Shown here piece by piece: positions 25,998-36,592 of a DNA stretch of 64,000 nt. Location: positions 2,232,001-2,296,000 of the forward strand of contig NZ_CP039247.1 in NCBI RefSeq assembly GCF_004795735.1. Direction: 5' to 3'. The translations under genes and the position numbers were made by a program. Positions within the stretch are counted from its first letter, which is position 1. Every line of letters begins with the position of its first letter. A model generated the notes under the pieces. It had not been told where the DNA came from. It was given only the letters and a program-made list of their open reading frames with translations, and searched no databases. This stretch comes from Corynebacterium endometrii (lineage in GTDB: Bacteria > Actinomycetota > Actinomycetes > Mycobacteriales > Mycobacteriaceae).

Positions 25998-27666
25998 GGA
26001 AGCAGCTAACCCGCGCGTGCGCATTGACAACCTCAACGTGGGCTTCGACACGGATAATGGATTCGTGCACGCCGTGCGCGGGGTCAACCTTGAGGTCCAG
26101 CCGGGCGAGATTGTCGCGCTGGTCGGCGAATCCGGATCCGGCAAGACCGTAACCGCGCGCAGCGTGTTGGGCTTGGTGGGGGACACGGCGGCGTCGGAAG
26201 GAGTGGTGCTCGTGGAGGGCAACGACGTGGTCTCCATGAACGCCTCGCAGCTGCGCGCCATGCGCGGCAACGACGTGTCCATGGTCTTTCAGGAACCGTC
26301 CTCCTCCATGAACCCCGTGTTCCCCATCTGGTGGCAGATGGCCGAGGGGCTCAAGGCGCACGACCCAAAGATTAAGAAGAAGGAAATCAAGGCCCGCTGC
26401 GTCAAGGCGCTGCGCGCCGTGGGCATTCCGGATCCAGAAAAGCGCATCAACCGCTTCCCACACGAGTTCTCCGGCGGCCAGAAACAGCGCATCATGATCG
26501 CCATGGCGCTGGAACTGGGCGCGAAGACCATCGTCGCGGACGAGCCCACCACCGCGCTCGATGTGACCGTGCAAGCCGAGATCCTGCAGCTGCTGCGCAA
26601 CCTGCGCGACGAATACGGCACCTCCATTATCATCATCACGCACAACATGGGCGTGGTGGCCGATCTGGCCGATACCGTGGCCGTGATGTACCAGGGGCAG
26701 ATCATCGAAAAGGCCCCCGCGCGCGAACTGTTTGCCCACCCGCGGCAGGACTACACCAAGAAGCTACTGGCCGCGGTGCCGCACCTGGGTGAAAAGTCCC
26801 TGACCAAGGGGTTTAGTGACGCGGACTTTGCCGAGTTGGAATCCCGCGAGGTCATCGTCGAGGCGCGCGGGCTGGAGATCACCTACCCAGGCCGCCTGGG
26901 GGCGCCCGCGTTCCGCGCGGTCAAGGGCGTGGATTTCACCATCCGCAAGGGCGAGGTCTACGGACTTGTGGGCGAATCCGGCTCCGGCAAGACCACGATC
27001 GGCCGGGCCATGGTGGGCCTGGAGGAGACCACCGGCGGCTCTCTAACCGTGCTGGGAACGGAGCTCAACGGCGTAAAAGCCGCGGACCTGCAGGCCCTGC
27101 GCAAGCGCGTGGGCTTCGTCTTCCAGGACCCGGCCACCTCCTTCAACCCGTATTTCACGATTGAACAGTGCATCGCCGAACCGCTGGTAATCAACCGGCC
27201 GGAGGTCTCCGCGGCGGACCGGCTCAGGCGCGTGGAGGAATTGCTCGAGGCGGTGGAGCTGCCGAAGAGTTACGCCTCGCGCTTCCCGCACGAGCTCTCC
27301 GGCGGCCAGCGCCAGCGCGTGTCCTTGGCGCGCGCCTTGGTGCTCGACCCCGAGCTGCTCATTGCCGACGAACCAACCTCCGCGCTGGACGTCTCCGTCC
27401 AGGCGGTGGTCCTGGACCTCTTCCAGCAGCTGCAGGCCGAGCTGGGATTCGCCGCGCTATTTATCAGCCACGATCTCGCCGTGATCGACATGGTCAGCCA
27501 CCAGGTGGGCGTGCTCTACCACGGCGACCTGGTGGAATCCGGCTATGGTTCGCAGGTCATGAGCGCACCGCAGCAGGCCTACACCAAGAAGCTGGTGGCC
27601 TCCCTACCCGTGCCCGACCCCGCGGAACAGGCCAAGCGCCGGGAGCAACTCGCGGCGTTGCTCTAG
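25990..27666 (+). CDS. Fused peptide ABC transporter ATPase, DppD-DppF
   Basis: 558 residues from the ATG at 25990. Two complete ATP-binding cassettes in one chain: Walker A GESGSGKTVTARSVLG with signature FSGGQKQRIMIAMAL, then GESGSGKTTIGRAMVG with LSGGQRQRVSLARAL. Both have the oligopeptide-type C-terminal extension (PRQDYTKKLLAAVPHL, PQQAYTKKLVASLPV). In most bacteria these are separate DppD and DppF proteins; fusion is frequent in actinobacteria. Last gene of the operon. Confidence 0.93.
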   Translation: MSKEAANPRVRIDNLNVGFDTDNGFVHAVRGVNLEVQPGEIVALVGESGSGKTVTARSVLGLVGDTAASEGVVLVEGNDVVSMNASQLRAMRGNDVSMVFQEPSSSMNPVFPIWWQMAEGLKAHDPKIKKKEIKARCVKALRAVGIPDPEKRINRFPHEFSGGQKQRIMIAMALELGAKTIVADEPTTALDVTVQAEILQLLRNLRDEYGTSIIIITHNMGVVADLADTVAVMYQGQIIEKAPARELFAHPRQDYTKKLLAAVPHLGEKSLTKGFSDADFAELESREVIVEARGLEITYPGRLGAPAFRAVKGVDFTIRKGEVYGLVGESGSGKTTIGRAMVGLEETTGGSLTVLGTELNGVKAADLQALRKRVGFVFQDPATSFNPYFTIEQCIAEPLVINRPEVSAADRLRRVEELLEAVELPKSYASRFPHELSGGQRQRVSLARALVLDPELLIADEPTSALDVSVQAVVLDLFQQLQAELGFAALFISHDLAVIDMVSHQVGVLYHGDLVESGYGSQVMSAPQQAYTKKLVASLPVPDPAEQAKRREQLAALL

Positions 27667-27721
27667 GCGGCCTTCGGCAGCAGTGCCTTAAAGGCGCCGC
27701 ACAACGGCTGGAATCCGCGAA

Positions 27722-27783
27722 AACGGCCCGGAGCCCGAGGCGTGAAAGTTATATGCCCTTCGCCCCGGGCTCCGGCCCGTTTT
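27722..27783. terminator. Bidirectional terminator between importer operon and amidase gene
   Basis: AACGGCCCGGAGCCCGAGGCG pairs with the complementary arm ending in CGGCCCGTTTT, a stem of about 20 with one or two mismatches and an AT-rich loop of about 18. T-runs on both strands suit the two converging genes. Confidence 0.8.
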
Positions 27784-27809
27784 ACTTCCCCGTGCTGGTG
27801 CGCCGAGCG

Positions 27810-28616
27810 CTACTTGAGCACGGGCAGGGATTTGCGGGTTGTGGCCACAACCTCTGGGTCGATATCGGCATAGATAATGTCATCGTCGTAGCCGGCTTCC
27901 ACGAGGCGCTCGCCGTTGGGCGCCACGATGACCGAATGCCCCAGGCCTGTGGGCCCGGAGGGCTTTCCCCCCTCGGCCGCACCACCGGGACGGGACTGGC
28001 CGGCGCAGGCGATGTACGTGGTGGAATCCAACGCACGCGTAGCGGATAGCAGGCGCCACTGCGGGAGCTTGTCCGGGCCATCCGCCCAGCTGGTGGGCAC
28101 AACGATTACGTCCGCACCCCGGCGCGCCAGCTCTTTAAACTGTTCGGGGAAGCGGATGTCATAACAGATGGCCACGCCCACGGTGACCTCCCCAACCCGG
28201 AAGGTCACCAGATCCTTGCCCGGGTTGACCGTGTCAGACTCCTTGTAATCAAACGCGTCATAGGTGTGGATCTTGTCGTAACCCTTATGCACGCCTGGGC
28301 CGGTAATCAACGCGGTGTTAAAGACCCGGTTGATGACCTTGCCGTCACGCTCCACCGAATCCGACGGGCGGAACATGCCCGCAACCACATACACCCCCAG
28401 TTCCTCTGCGAGCTCGTGGAGGGCGGTGGCAAAGGGCCCGTCAAGCTCCTGGGCCTGGGTATCGAGGCGGCCGGAGGCGAAGGCCTGGGAGGTGGCCTCG
28501 GGCAGCACGACGAGCGAGGCGCCCTTCCCCGCCGCCTCTCGGATGCGTGCCTGCGCCAAGGCCAGGTTCTGTTCAATGTCTGGGCCTGAGGTTATCTGGA
28601 CTGCTGCAAGTTTCAT
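27810..28616 (-). CDS. Carbon-nitrogen hydrolase (nitrilase superfamily, NIT1/YafV-like)
   Basis: 268 residues from the ATG at 28616. The Glu-Lys-Cys triad is in place: Glu in VLPEATSQAF, Lys in GYDKIHTYDAFDYKES, Cys in VGVAICYDIRFPE. The last motif with YDAFDYKES resembles deaminated-glutathione amidase and omega-amidase members. The substrate is probably a small omega-amide, a family-based guess. A DnaA box lies 29 bases upstream of the start. Confidence 0.85.
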   Translation of the reverse strand: MKLAAVQITSGPDIEQNLALAQARIREAAGKGASLVVLPEATSQAFASGRLDTQAQELDGPFATALHELAEELGVYVVAGMFRPSDSVERDGKVINRVFNTALITGPGVHKGYDKIHTYDAFDYKESDTVNPGKDLVTFRVGEVTVGVAICYDIRFPEQFKELARRGADVIVVPTSWADGPDKLPQWRLLSATRALDSTTYIACAGQSRPGGAAEGGKPSGPTGLGHSVIVAPNGERLVEAGYDDDIIYADIDPEVVATTRKSLPVLK

Positions 28617-28644
28617 GGGCCCAGAATAAGGAACTTTGGCAAAG

Positions 28645-28653
28645 TTATCCACA
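28645..28653 (+). promoter_or_regulatory. Perfect DnaA box
   Basis: TTATCCACA in the divergent gap between the amidase gene and the 90-residue ORF. A near-match TTATCCGCC follows 5 bases on. A single box could bind DnaA as a regulator; chance occurrence cannot be excluded. Confidence 0.35.
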
Positions 28654-28714
28654 GATTTATCCGCCGTGGACGGTTTTCCTTGACGCGGCGCGTAAATGAT
28701 TTGACGATGTGGGC

Positions 28715-28987
28715 ATGACCAGAAACGAAACGCTTATCATCAATGATCAATCCTTAGACGGCGCCCGGCGGATGCTGGGCTGGCCCACGCTGCGCTGCGA
28801 GCGCCCGGAGATGCCGGATAGCCACACGGCCAGGGCCCTGCGGGAGGCCTTGGCGCGCGTCGATGCGTCCATTAGCGGCCCGGAAAATTCTAGCGAGCAC
28901 CAATCATCACAGCTACACCACTTCTTCACGGAGGCCTTCGGCCTGGATACCCACCTGGGTGAGCGCTTTAATGGGGTGAATCCATGA
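28715..28987 (+). CDS. 90-residue hypothetical protein, coupled to a DUF1023 hydrolase
   Basis: Starts MTRNETLIINDQSLDGARRM; no membrane segment. The product is mostly helical, without the Trp-x-Gly of WXG100 proteins. Its stop overlaps the start of the hydrolase gene as ATGA, so the two are translated together and probably interact. An upstream GTG (28709) is an alternative start. Not recognised. Confidence 0.6.
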   Translation: MTRNETLIINDQSLDGARRMLGWPTLRCERPEMPDSHTARALREALARVDASISGPENSSEHQSSQLHHFFTEAFGLDTHLGERFNGVNP

Positions 28988-30174
28988 ATCAGGAACTGGG
29001 CCAGGCTATGCGCGCGGGCGGGGCGATGCTGGCCGCTACGGCCGCCGGCGTCGATGCGCGGCGCGCCGAGCGACTGCGGGGGATCGAGGCCATTGCTAGC
29101 AGCGGGGCGCGCGGCGGGGCGGTGACCGTGGCGCTGGGCAACTTGGGCGCGTACGCGGACCAGCTCGCCCAGCCCAGCGAAACCCTGCGCGCGGTGGCGC
29201 AGACGCTATCCCAATACGGCCTGCTGCGCCAGCGGGTAGACGATCTTCTCCGGCTGGCGAGGCAGTTCCATTCCAAGGAGGCGTTGCGCGGGCCTGTCTT
29301 AATACTGACCGCGATTGGCCAGGTCATTGATTTCATGTGCGCCCGGGAAATCGATGCCTTATGCACCCCGGCGCTGGGCGATCCCCCGGCACGGCTGGAG
29401 GACTTTGAGGGTATGACCACTGCGGCCATCCACCAACTGCACATGCTCACCGCCGCCCCGGAAGTGGTGGCGCTGATGGAACGCAACCCCGATGCACGCA
29501 TCCTTGAGGCCTCCGAAGGCAGGCTGGTCGCAGTGGTCGCCCCGCCGGGAGTGGAGGCGGACTCCGCGTTGACGCGGCCGGCCAGCGTAACCACGTTCGT
29601 CAACGGCGTGGGCTCCTCCGACCCGGCGGGCTGGAACGGCTCGTTGGAACGCGCCCGAACGATGGCCGCGGCCACCGGCGGGCCGGTGGTGGCATGGATG
29701 GGATACAACGCTCCCCCTACCCTTGCCCATGGCGTGGCCTCAGGCCCGGCCGCCGCGGCGGGGAAAGAACTTGGGCGCTTCCAACGCTCGCTGACCCGGC
29801 GTTACCCCTCTGCCCGGCACGTCGTGGTGGGGTACTCCTACGGCTCCCTGGTAGCGGGGAAGGCCGCCTCGCGAGGTGGCCTGCGCGCGGATGAATTAGT
29901 CCTCGTGGGGAGCCCGGGAGTTGGAGTGGATAACGCGTCTGAACTCGACGTTCGGGGCCCCGGCGGGCCGGGCCGGGTCCATGCGGTCACCGCGTTAGAT
30001 GATCCCATTGCGTTGACCACGTCCACGGTGGACGGGCTCCACGGGGCGGACCCGGCGGGCTTGGGCTTCAAAGCGAAACCGTGGCCCACCCGCCTGCGCG
30101 GGGACCACGGTTCTTACTTCACCAACCCGGAGTTCCTAAGCCACCTGGGTGACTTGGCCCGGGGCCGGGGTTGA
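28984..30174 (+). CDS. Alpha/beta hydrolase of the DUF1023 family
   Basis: 396 residues, no signal peptide. The N-terminal 180 residues are helical; the C-terminal half is an alpha/beta hydrolase with the nucleophile elbow GYSYGSLVAGKA and a LVGSPGVGVDNA segment typical of DUF1023. Catalytic acid and base are probably the Asp in VTALDDPIA and the His in LRGDHGSYF. The substrate is unknown. In actinobacteria DUF1023 genes often accompany small helical proteins, matching the coupled gene here. Confidence 0.75.
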   Translation: MNQELGQAMRAGGAMLAATAAGVDARRAERLRGIEAIASSGARGGAVTVALGNLGAYADQLAQPSETLRAVAQTLSQYGLLRQRVDDLLRLARQFHSKEALRGPVLILTAIGQVIDFMCAREIDALCTPALGDPPARLEDFEGMTTAAIHQLHMLTAAPEVVALMERNPDARILEASEGRLVAVVAPPGVEADSALTRPASVTTFVNGVGSSDPAGWNGSLERARTMAAATGGPVVAWMGYNAPPTLAHGVASGPAAAAGKELGRFQRSLTRRYPSARHVVVGYSYGSLVAGKAASRGGLRADELVLVGSPGVGVDNASELDVRGPGGPGRVHAVTALDDPIALTTSTVDGLHGADPAGLGFKAKPWPTRLRGDHGSYFTNPEFLSHLGDLARGRG

Positions 30175-30186
30175 AGCCTAAGGGGC

Positions 30187-31707
30187 CTAGAACAGGCCGG
30201 CCTGCTCGTTGGAGTAGGACACCAGCATGTTCTTGGTCTCCTGGTAATGGCTCAGCATCATCAGGTGATTCTCGCGGCCGATGCCTGACTCCTTGTAGCC
30301 GCCGAACGCCGCGTGGGCAGGGTAATCATGGTAGTGGTTCACCCACACGCGGCCGGCCTGAATCTCGCGGCCCGCGCGGTAGCAGATGTTTTGCTGGCGG
30401 GACCAGACGCCGGCGCCCAGGCCGAAATTGGTGTCATTCGCAATCTGGATCGCCTCCTCAAAGTCCTTGAAAGTGGTCACGGACAGGACCGGGCCAAAGA
30501 TCTCCTCGCGGAAGATCTTCATATCATTGGTGCCCTTGAAGACGGTCGGCTCGATGTAGTAGCCGCCCTCGAGGCCCTCGATCTTGTTGACGTGGCCGCC
30601 GGTAAGGACCTCGGCACCCTCCTTGGGGCCCAGCTCCAGGTACTCAGAGATCTTGTCCATCTGCTCCTGGGAGGCCTGGGCGCCCATCATGGTCTCGGTG
30701 TCCAGCGGATGGCCAATCTTGATCTTCTTCACACGCTCGATAGCCATCTCGATGAACTTGTCCGCGATGTCCTCATGCACCAGCGCGCGGGATGGGCAGG
30801 TGCACACCTCACCCTGGTTGAGGGCGAACATCACGAACCCCTCAACGCACTTCTGCAGGTACTCATCATCCTCATCCATGATGTCCTTGAAGAAGATGGA
30901 CGGGGACTTACCGCCCAGCTCCAGGGTGACGGGGATGACCTTGTCAGCGGCGGCCTTGTTGATGATCTTGCCCACCGGGGTGGAACCGGTAAACGCAATC
31001 TTGGCGATCCGATCGGAGCCGGACAGCGCAGCGCCCGCCTCCTCGCCCAGGCCGTTGACGATGTTGAGCACGCCCGCGGGGATGAGGTCACCGATAATTT
31101 CCATCAGCAGCAGAATGGACGCTGGCGTCTGCTCCGCCGGCTTGAGGACAATGCAGTTGCCGGCGGCCAGCGCCGGCGCAATCTTCCACGCGGCCATGAG
31201 CAATGGGAAGTTCCAAGGAATAATCTGCCCCACCACGCCCAGCGGCTCGTGGAAGTGGTACGCCACGGTGTCATGGTCAATCTGGGACAGGGAGCCTTCC
31301 TGGGCGCGGATAGCACCGGCAAAATAACGGAAGTGATCCACTGCGAGCGGGATATCCGCGGCGAGGGTCTCACGCACAGCCTTGCCGTTCTCCCAGGTCT
31401 CAGCCACGGCGATCTTCTCGAGGTTCTCCTCGATGCGGTCCGCAATCCGGTGGAGGATAAGTGCGCGCTCGGCCGGGGAGGTGCGGGACCACTCTGGGAA
31501 GGCCTTCTCCGCCGCGTCGATGGCAGCATTGATGTCCGCCTCTGTACCGCGGGCGACCTGGCAGAATACCTCGCCGGTGACCGGGGTGATGTTATCGAGG
31601 TACTCCCCGCCCGCCGGCGGCACCCACTCGCCGCCGATGTAGTTGTCATAGCGCTCGCGATAATCAACAATCGCGCCTTCGGTGTTGGGGTTCGCGTACA
31701 AGGTCAT
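30187..31707 (-). CDS. ald: NAD-dependent aldehyde dehydrogenase (acetaldehyde type)
   Basis: 506 residues from the ATG at 31707. The catalytic Cys is in [13 protein letters not shown] and the general-base Glu in [13 protein letters not shown]-binding FTGSTPVGK is present. Oxidises acetaldehyde to acetate in ethanol use. In C. glutamicum the gene called ald stands in this exact place, next to hspR-dnaJ-grpE-dnaK, which supports the symbol. An AAAGGG ribosome binding site precedes the start. The upstream 330 bases hold its promoter and the hspR terminator. Confidence 0.9.
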   Translation of the reverse strand: MTLYANPNTEGAIVDYRERYDNYIGGEWVPPAGGEYLDNITPVTGEVFCQVARGTEADINAAIDAAEKAFPEWSRTSPAERALILHRIADRIEENLEKIAVAETWENGKAVRETLAADIPLAVDHFRYFAGAIRAQEGSLSQIDHDTVAYHFHEPLGVVGQIIPWNFPLLMAAWKIAPALAAGNCIVLKPAEQTPASILLLMEIIGDLIPAGVLNIVNGLGEEAGAALSGSDRIAKIAFTGSTPVGKIINKAAADKVIPVTLELGGKSPSIFFKDIMDEDDEYLQKCVEGFVMFALNQGEVCTCPSRALVHEDIADKFIEMAIERVKKIKIGHPLDTETMMGAQASQEQMDKISEYLELGPKEGAEVLTGGHVNKIEGLEGGYYIEPTVFKGTNDMKIFREEIFGPVLSVTTFKDFEEAIQIANDTNFGLGAGVWSRQQNICYRAGREIQAGRVWVNHYHDYPAHAAFGGYKESGIGRENHLMMLSHYQETKNMLVSYSNEQAGLF

Positions 31708-31986
31708 ATCAAGGCCCTTTCTCCGGCTCGGTCGTGACATGCAACCGCCCAGCAAGGCTGTTAGGTCACATATTCTTAATTCAGTGACGCATGCCACGCC
31801 ACAATCTTTGACCATAGTAATTAGTTTTGCGGGCTCGCGCTAGAAAACTATTTGAGGCCCATCGCGCCGAACGTCAGGGGGCTGGCAACGGGGAATTCCT
31901 TACAGTTAGACGGGAATTTCCTGCGGGGATAGCTAAATTCGGGCGGCCAGGTAAAAGCGGTGGGCGCGGGATACTTAGATACGACA

Positions 31987-32028
31987 AACGCCCCAAGCCA
32001 GCGCTATAAATTGCCGGCTAGGGGCGTT
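31987..32028 (-). terminator. Terminator of the dnaK-grpE-dnaJ-hspR operon
   Basis: AACGCCCC (31987-31994) pairs with GGGGCGTT (32021-32028), with an inner AGCC/GGCT pairing; on the minus strand the stem ends in TTTG. It is 13 bases beyond the hspR stop. The remaining stretch 31708-31986 between here and ald shows no convincing gene. Confidence 0.7.
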
Positions 32029-32040
32029 AAACCGCTAGGA

Positions 32041-32481
32041 CTACTGTTCGCGGCGGCCGCGCCGCGGTTTCCACATCACCACGGAGGTAGATCGCGGTAC
32101 GTGGACCAGCTCGCCGCCTCGGGCGCGCTGGTCGCGTTGTTGCTGCCGGACCTTTTCCGCCCGGAGCTGGGCGACCTCCTCGACCAGGGCGTCGCGCTCG
32201 GCCTCGAGCGCGTCAACCTGATCCGTCAGCTCGATGATTGCTTTGATGCCGGCCAGGTTCACGCCCTCATCCTGGGAAAGGGCCTGAATCTTGCGCAGCA
32301 TGGAGATGTCCCGGTCAGAGTAGCGGCGGCCGCCACCCTGGGTGCGCATGGGGGAAACAAGCCCCATCCGGTCATACGTGCGCAGCGTCTGCGCGTGCAT
32401 CCCGGACAGCTCAGCGGCCACGGAAATCACGTACATCGTGGAAGACGGTTCCCCATGGTGTTGGCTATTTCGCTTGCTCAT
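32041..32481 (-). CDS. hspR: HspR, MerR-family heat-shock repressor
   Basis: 146 residues. The N-terminal MerR helix-turn-helix is clear: YVISVAAELSGMHAQTLRTY, then GLVSPMRTQGGGRRYSDRDI, followed by the coiled-coil LTDQVDALEAERDALVEEVAQL and a basic tail. HspR binds HAIR sequences together with DnaK and represses dnaK and clpB; the sites are present at 20641, 36472 and 36593. Last gene of the chaperone operon, 11 bases after dnaJ. Confidence 0.93.
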   Translation of the reverse strand: MSKRNSQHHGEPSSTMYVISVAAELSGMHAQTLRTYDRMGLVSPMRTQGGGRRYSDRDISMLRKIQALSQDEGVNLAGIKAIIELTDQVDALEAERDALVEEVAQLRAEKVRQQQRDQRARGGELVHVPRSTSVVMWKPRRGRREQ

Positions 32482-32492
32482 ATGCTCACCTC

Positions 32493-33686
32493 CTAACTGG
32501 ATGCGTTACCGGCCCAGCCCGCGCGTGGGTTAAATCCGGAATCCTTTTCCGCCTGCGCGTACGAACGCAGCGCGGAGGAAGCCGCGGCATCCAGGTTCTT
32601 TGGCACCGTCACCTGGACCGTGACCAACAGGTCGCCGGCGGTGCCACCCCGCTTGGGCACACCGCGGCCGCGCACGCGCAACGTGCGCCCGTCAGGGGTG
32701 CCCGCGGGGACCTTGACGCGGACGGGATTATCTAGGGTAGGAACAGTGATGGTATCCCCCAGTGCCAGCTCGGCAAAGGAGACCGGGACGGTCACCAGCA
32801 GGTCATCGCCTTCGCGGTCGAAGACCGGGTCGGCCTTGACGGAAACCTTGACGAAAAGATCGCCGGACGGGGTCCCGTTCGGACCGGCCTCGCCCTGGCC
32901 GGCGAGGCGCACCTTCTGGCCATCGATCACGCCCGCGGGGATGCGCACCGTAATGGAGCGGGTGCGGTGAACGGTACCGCGGCCGGAGCAGGACTTGCAC
33001 GGGTTCGGGATGGTGCTGCCGGTCCCGCCGCACGTGGTGCACGGCGCGGAGAACCCAAACGCGCCGCGGTTTTCGCTAGTAAAACCTGTGCCGTTGCAAT
33101 CCTTGCAGCTTTGGGTCTTACCGGTTTCCGAGCCGGAACCATGGCAATCAGTGCACGGCGCCTGGCCGGATAGCTGAATCGGGATGGTTGTTCCCTTGGC
33201 CGCTTCGCGGAAATCTAGTTCGATTTCCGTTTCCACGTCCGCCCCCCGCGACGGCTTAGCTGTGTGGCCAGCACTACCGCCGCGGTTGAAAACGCCGCCG
33301 AAGATATCCCCAAAACCACCGCCCGCAGACGGTCCTCCAGATCGTTGTCCGAAGAGGTCTGAGAGGTCGAAGTCCTGCGCCCCGCCCGACGAGCGAAACC
33401 CGCCGGGAAATCCGGCGCCTCCTCCCCGGCCGAAGATGCCTCCGCCTGCGACCATGGATTTGAAGTCATCATATTCCTTGCGCTCGGCTGGATCGCCGAC
33501 CACGTCGTAAGCTTCCGCCGCGCGCTTAAAACGCTCTTCTGCAGCGGCATCACCAGGGTTTTTATCGGGGTGATTTTCACGCGCAAGCTTGCGGTACGCG
33601 CGCTTGATGTCTTCCTGGGACGCTGACTTAGAAACCCCAAGGTCAGCGTAGTAATCCTTATCCGCCCATTCTGGCTTAGCGCTCAC
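32493..33686 (-). CDS. dnaJ: Chaperone DnaJ
   Basis: 397 residues from a GTG with an AAGGAGGG ribosome binding site. J domain with the HPD motif (NHPDKNPGD, about 39), Gly/Phe-rich region (75-140), zinc domain with four CxxCxGxG-type repeats ([32 protein letters not shown]), then substrate-binding domains. Stimulates the DnaK ATPase. Operon position after grpE is the usual one for actinobacteria. Confidence 0.96.
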   Translation of the reverse strand: MSAKPEWADKDYYADLGVSKSASQEDIKRAYRKLARENHPDKNPGDAAAEERFKRAAEAYDVVGDPAERKEYDDFKSMVAGGGIFGRGGGAGFPGGFRSSGGAQDFDLSDLFGQRSGGPSAGGGFGDIFGGVFNRGGSAGHTAKPSRGADVETEIELDFREAAKGTTIPIQLSGQAPCTDCHGSGSETGKTQSCKDCNGTGFTSENRGAFGFSAPCTTCGGTGSTIPNPCKSCSGRGTVHRTRSITVRIPAGVIDGQKVRLAGQGEAGPNGTPSGDLFVKVSVKADPVFDREGDDLLVTVPVSFAELALGDTITVPTLDNPVRVKVPAGTPDGRTLRVRGRGVPKRGGTAGDLLVTVQVTVPKNLDAAASSALRSYAQAEKDSGFNPRAGWAGNASS

Positions 33687-33790
33687 AGGTCATCCCTCCT
33701 TTCCGAGGAAGAGTAATTGTCGAAATATTGGTTTTAGTCTTATGAAAAATGGCGCCGGGTAAAGCAGTGCTACCGGGCGCCATCGAGAAA

Positions 33791-34555
33791 TTATTCGGCC
33801 TGAGCCTCGTCCCCCTGTGGGCTATCACCCTCAGGGGCGGAACCGTCTGCCGGGGCGGGCGTTGGTGCGTCGGCGATGATTACCATCGCGGTGCGCACTA
33901 CGCGCTCGCCCACGCGGTAGCCGCGGCGAAGGACGGTGCCCAACACCTGCTCACCGCCGGAGGAAAGGTCCTGCACGGCCTCATGGATCTCCGGGTCAAA
34001 CGCCTCGCCCTCTTCACCAAAAGGCTTGAGCCCTTCTGCGTCGAGCGCGGCGGCGAGCTTGTCGGAGATTGCCTTGAGCGGCCCTTCGTTCAGATCGCCG
34101 TGCTGGCGAGCCAAATCAAGATCGTCAAGAATTGGGAGGAACTTGCCCAGCACGGAGGCCTTTGCGCCGTCAATGACGCCCTGGCGCTCGCGCTCGGTGC
34201 GGCGTCGGTAGTTAGCGTATTCGGCGCCTAGGCGCTGAAGGTCCTCCGTACGCTCCGCGAGCAGCGCCTCGGTTGCATCCACTTCGCCGTCACCATCGCG
34301 GTCCGGCTCGGCTTCAGCGTCCGCGGCTACTGCGTCATCCGCGGCTTCCTTCTCGGCGAGCTCCTCGTCGATATCGGCGAGGGCTTCTTCCAAGTCGGCG
34401 TCAAGGGTTGGGTCAAGATCGTCGGCCGAAGCCTCAGGCCGCTGCGCCGCCTGGGCCTCCTCTGCCGCCGCTTCAGCACGGTCAGCCGAGGTAGCCTCTG
34501 GGTCGGTGTGCTCCGGGTCGCCTGGGTTATCTGGCATTCCGTTGTGCTGAGTCAT
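33791..34555 (-). CDS. grpE: Nucleotide exchange factor GrpE
   Basis: 254 residues, longer than E. coli GrpE because of an acidic, Ala-rich N-terminal 90 residues. The core has the long helix ([20 protein letters not shown]), then [16 protein letters not shown] and [24 protein letters not shown], the signature end. Releases ADP from DnaK. Starts 3 bases after the dnaK stop. Confidence 0.95.
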   Translation of the reverse strand: MTQHNGMPDNPGDPEHTDPEATSADRAEAAAEEAQAAQRPEASADDLDPTLDADLEEALADIDEELAEKEAADDAVAADAEAEPDRDGDGEVDATEALLAERTEDLQRLGAEYANYRRRTERERQGVIDGAKASVLGKFLPILDDLDLARQHGDLNEGPLKAISDKLAAALDAEGLKPFGEEGEAFDPEIHEAVQDLSSGGEQVLGTVLRRGYRVGERVVRTAMVIIADAPTPAPADGSAPEGDSPQGDEAQAE

Positions 34556-34558
34556 CTT

Positions 34559-36424
34559 TTACTTCTCATCCTTGTTCTCGTTAGCGGAATCGGCGTCGGC
34601 GTCTTCATCGACAACCTCTGCGTCCACCACGTTTGGATCCTGGGAGCCCTGGGCTGCAGCTGCATCCGCGGCGCCAGCCTCAGCGGCCTGAGCCTCGTAG
34701 ATTTCCTTGCCCATATCCTGGGATACGGTGGACAGCTTTTCTACTGCGGACTTGATTGCCTCGATGTCATCACCCTTGAGGGCCTCGTCAACGGCGTCGG
34801 CAGCTTCGGTGACCTTGGTCTTGGTGTCTTCAGAAACCTTGTCGCCGTTCTCATCGAGGAACTTGCGGGTCTGGTAAGCGGTGGTCTCCGCGGTGTTGCG
34901 GGTCTCCTGCTCCTCACGACGCTTCTTGTCCTCTTCGGCATGCTGCTCGGCGTCCTTGACCATGCGGTCAATTTCTTCCTGGGACAGGCCGGAACCGTCC
35001 TGAATCTTGATGGTGTTTTCCTTGCCGGTGCCCTTGTCCTTAGCGGTTACGTGGACAATGCCGTTGGCGTCAATGTCGAAGGTGACCTCAATCTGAGGAA
35101 CGCCGCGTGGGGCTGGGGCAATGCCGCCCAGCTCGAAGGAGCCCAGCAGCTTGTTGGCGGAGGCAATCTCACGCTCGCCCTGGAAGACCTGGATCTGCAC
35201 GGAAGGCTGGTTATCCTCGGCGGTGGTGAAGGTCTCAGACTTCTTCGCAGGGATGGTGGTGTTGCGCTCAATCAGCTTGGTCATAACGCCACCCTTGGTC
35301 TCAATGCCCAGGGACAGTGGGGTCACGTCCAGCAGCAGGACGTCCTTAACCTCGCCGCGCAGAACGCCGGCCTGCAACGCCGCGCCTACCGCAACTACCT
35401 CATCAGGGTTAACGCCCTTGTTTGGCTCGCGGCCGGTCAGCTCCTTGACCAGCTCGGACACGGCCGGCATACGGGTGGAACCACCAACCAGAACAACGTG
35501 GTCAACCTCGCCGACGGACATGCCGGCATCCTTGATGACCTGGTTGAACGGCTCCTTGGTGCGGTCCAGCAGGTCCTGGGTGATGCGCTGGAACTCGGTG
35601 CGGGAGAGGGTCTCATCCAAGAACAGTGGGTTCTTCTCGGAGTCAACGGTGATGTAAGGCAGGTTGATGTTTGCCTGCTGGGAAGCGGACAGCTCAATCT
35701 TTGCCTTCTCGGCGGCCTCACGCAGGCGCTGCAGGGCCATCTTGTCCTTGGTCAGGTCGATGCCGTTAGCGGACTTGAACTTGTCTACCAGCCAGTCAAC
35801 GATGCGCTGATCCCAGTCGTCACCACCGAGCTGGTTGTCACCGGCGGTTGCCACGACCTCTACAACGCCGTCACCAATCTCCAGCAGGGAGACGTCAAAG
35901 GTGCCGCCGCCAAGGTCGAATACCAGGATGGTCTGCTCCTGCTCGCCCTTTTCCAGGCCGTAGGCCAGCGCCGCCGCGGTTGGCTCGTTAACGATACGCA
36001 GGACGTTCAGGCCCGCGATCTGGCCGGCTTCCTTGGTTGCCTGGCGCTGGGAGTCCTCGAAGTAAGCAGGAACGGTAATGACCGCATCGGTAACCTCATC
36101 GCCCAGGTAAGCTTCAGCGTCACGCTTCAGCTTCATCAGGGTACGAGCGGAGATTTCCTGTGGGGTGTACTTCTTGTCATCAATGTCGATGGTCCAGTCA
36201 GTACCAATGTGGCGCTTGACGGAACGGATGGTGCGGTCAACGTTGGTGACAGCCTGGTTCTTGGCGGACTGGCCAACGAGAATCTCACCATTCTTCGCGA
36301 ATGCCACCACGGAAGGGGTAGTGCGGGAGCCCTCAGAGTTGGCGATAACGGTTGGCTCGCCGCCCTCGAGAACGGAAATAGCGGAGTTAGTAGTACCGAG
36401 GTCAATACCTACTGCGCGTCCCAT
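34559..36424 (-). CDS. dnaK: Chaperone DnaK (Hsp70)
   Basis: 621 residues. ATPase motifs [17 protein letters not shown] (6-22), [17 protein letters not shown], and [26 protein letters not shown]; substrate domain with [17 protein letters not shown]; disordered acidic C-terminus ending in [12 protein letters not shown]. It folds and protects proteins and acts as HspR co-repressor. First gene of the operon, with an ATG preceded by AAGGAGA and two HAIR operators upstream. Confidence 0.98.
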   Translation of the reverse strand: MGRAVGIDLGTTNSAISVLEGGEPTVIANSEGSRTTPSVVAFAKNGEILVGQSAKNQAVTNVDRTIRSVKRHIGTDWTIDIDDKKYTPQEISARTLMKLKRDAEAYLGDEVTDAVITVPAYFEDSQRQATKEAGQIAGLNVLRIVNEPTAAALAYGLEKGEQEQTILVFDLGGGTFDVSLLEIGDGVVEVVATAGDNQLGGDDWDQRIVDWLVDKFKSANGIDLTKDKMALQRLREAAEKAKIELSASQQANINLPYITVDSEKNPLFLDETLSRTEFQRITQDLLDRTKEPFNQVIKDAGMSVGEVDHVVLVGGSTRMPAVSELVKELTGREPNKGVNPDEVVAVGAALQAGVLRGEVKDVLLLDVTPLSLGIETKGGVMTKLIERNTTIPAKKSETFTTAEDNQPSVQIQVFQGEREIASANKLLGSFELGGIAPAPRGVPQIEVTFDIDANGIVHVTAKDKGTGKENTIKIQDGSGLSQEEIDRMVKDAEQHAEEDKKRREEQETRNTAETTAYQTRKFLDENGDKVSEDTKTKVTEAADAVDEALKGDDIEAIKSAVEKLSTVSQDMGKEIYEAQAAEAGAADAAAAQGSQDPNVVDAEVVDEDADADSANENKDEK

Positions 36425-36471
36425 AATGATGTCTCCTTGTGAAAAGTTGGATTTTGTTGAATTTCTTGGAA

Positions 36472-36492
36472 GTTGATTTATGGTGACTCAAC
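36472..36492. promoter_or_regulatory. HAIR element 1, HspR operator of dnaK
   Basis: GTTGATT-N7-ACTCAAC, 11 of 14 consensus positions, 48 bases upstream of the dnaK start. Confidence 0.75.
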
Positions 36493-36592
36493 TTCTGCCG
36501 AGTACGGATGCCACTCTAACAGAAGTCCACGCGGGCTTGCCATCAAACCTGAGCGGCGGTCACTCAACTCTTATAACGGCGCCGTGGGCAAA

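Noticed and set aside
30313..31737. 474-codon plus-strand open frame opposite ald
   Set aside because: Antisense shadow of a highly expressed gene; no motif.
31827..32009. 60-codon plus-strand frame between ald and hspR
   Set aside because: Overlaps the operon terminator and lacks a ribosome binding site.
34508..36442. 644-codon plus-strand open frame opposite dnaK
   Set aside because: Mirror of dnaK codon use; no recognisable domain, and its translation is Leu/Val/Gly-rich without structure signatures.
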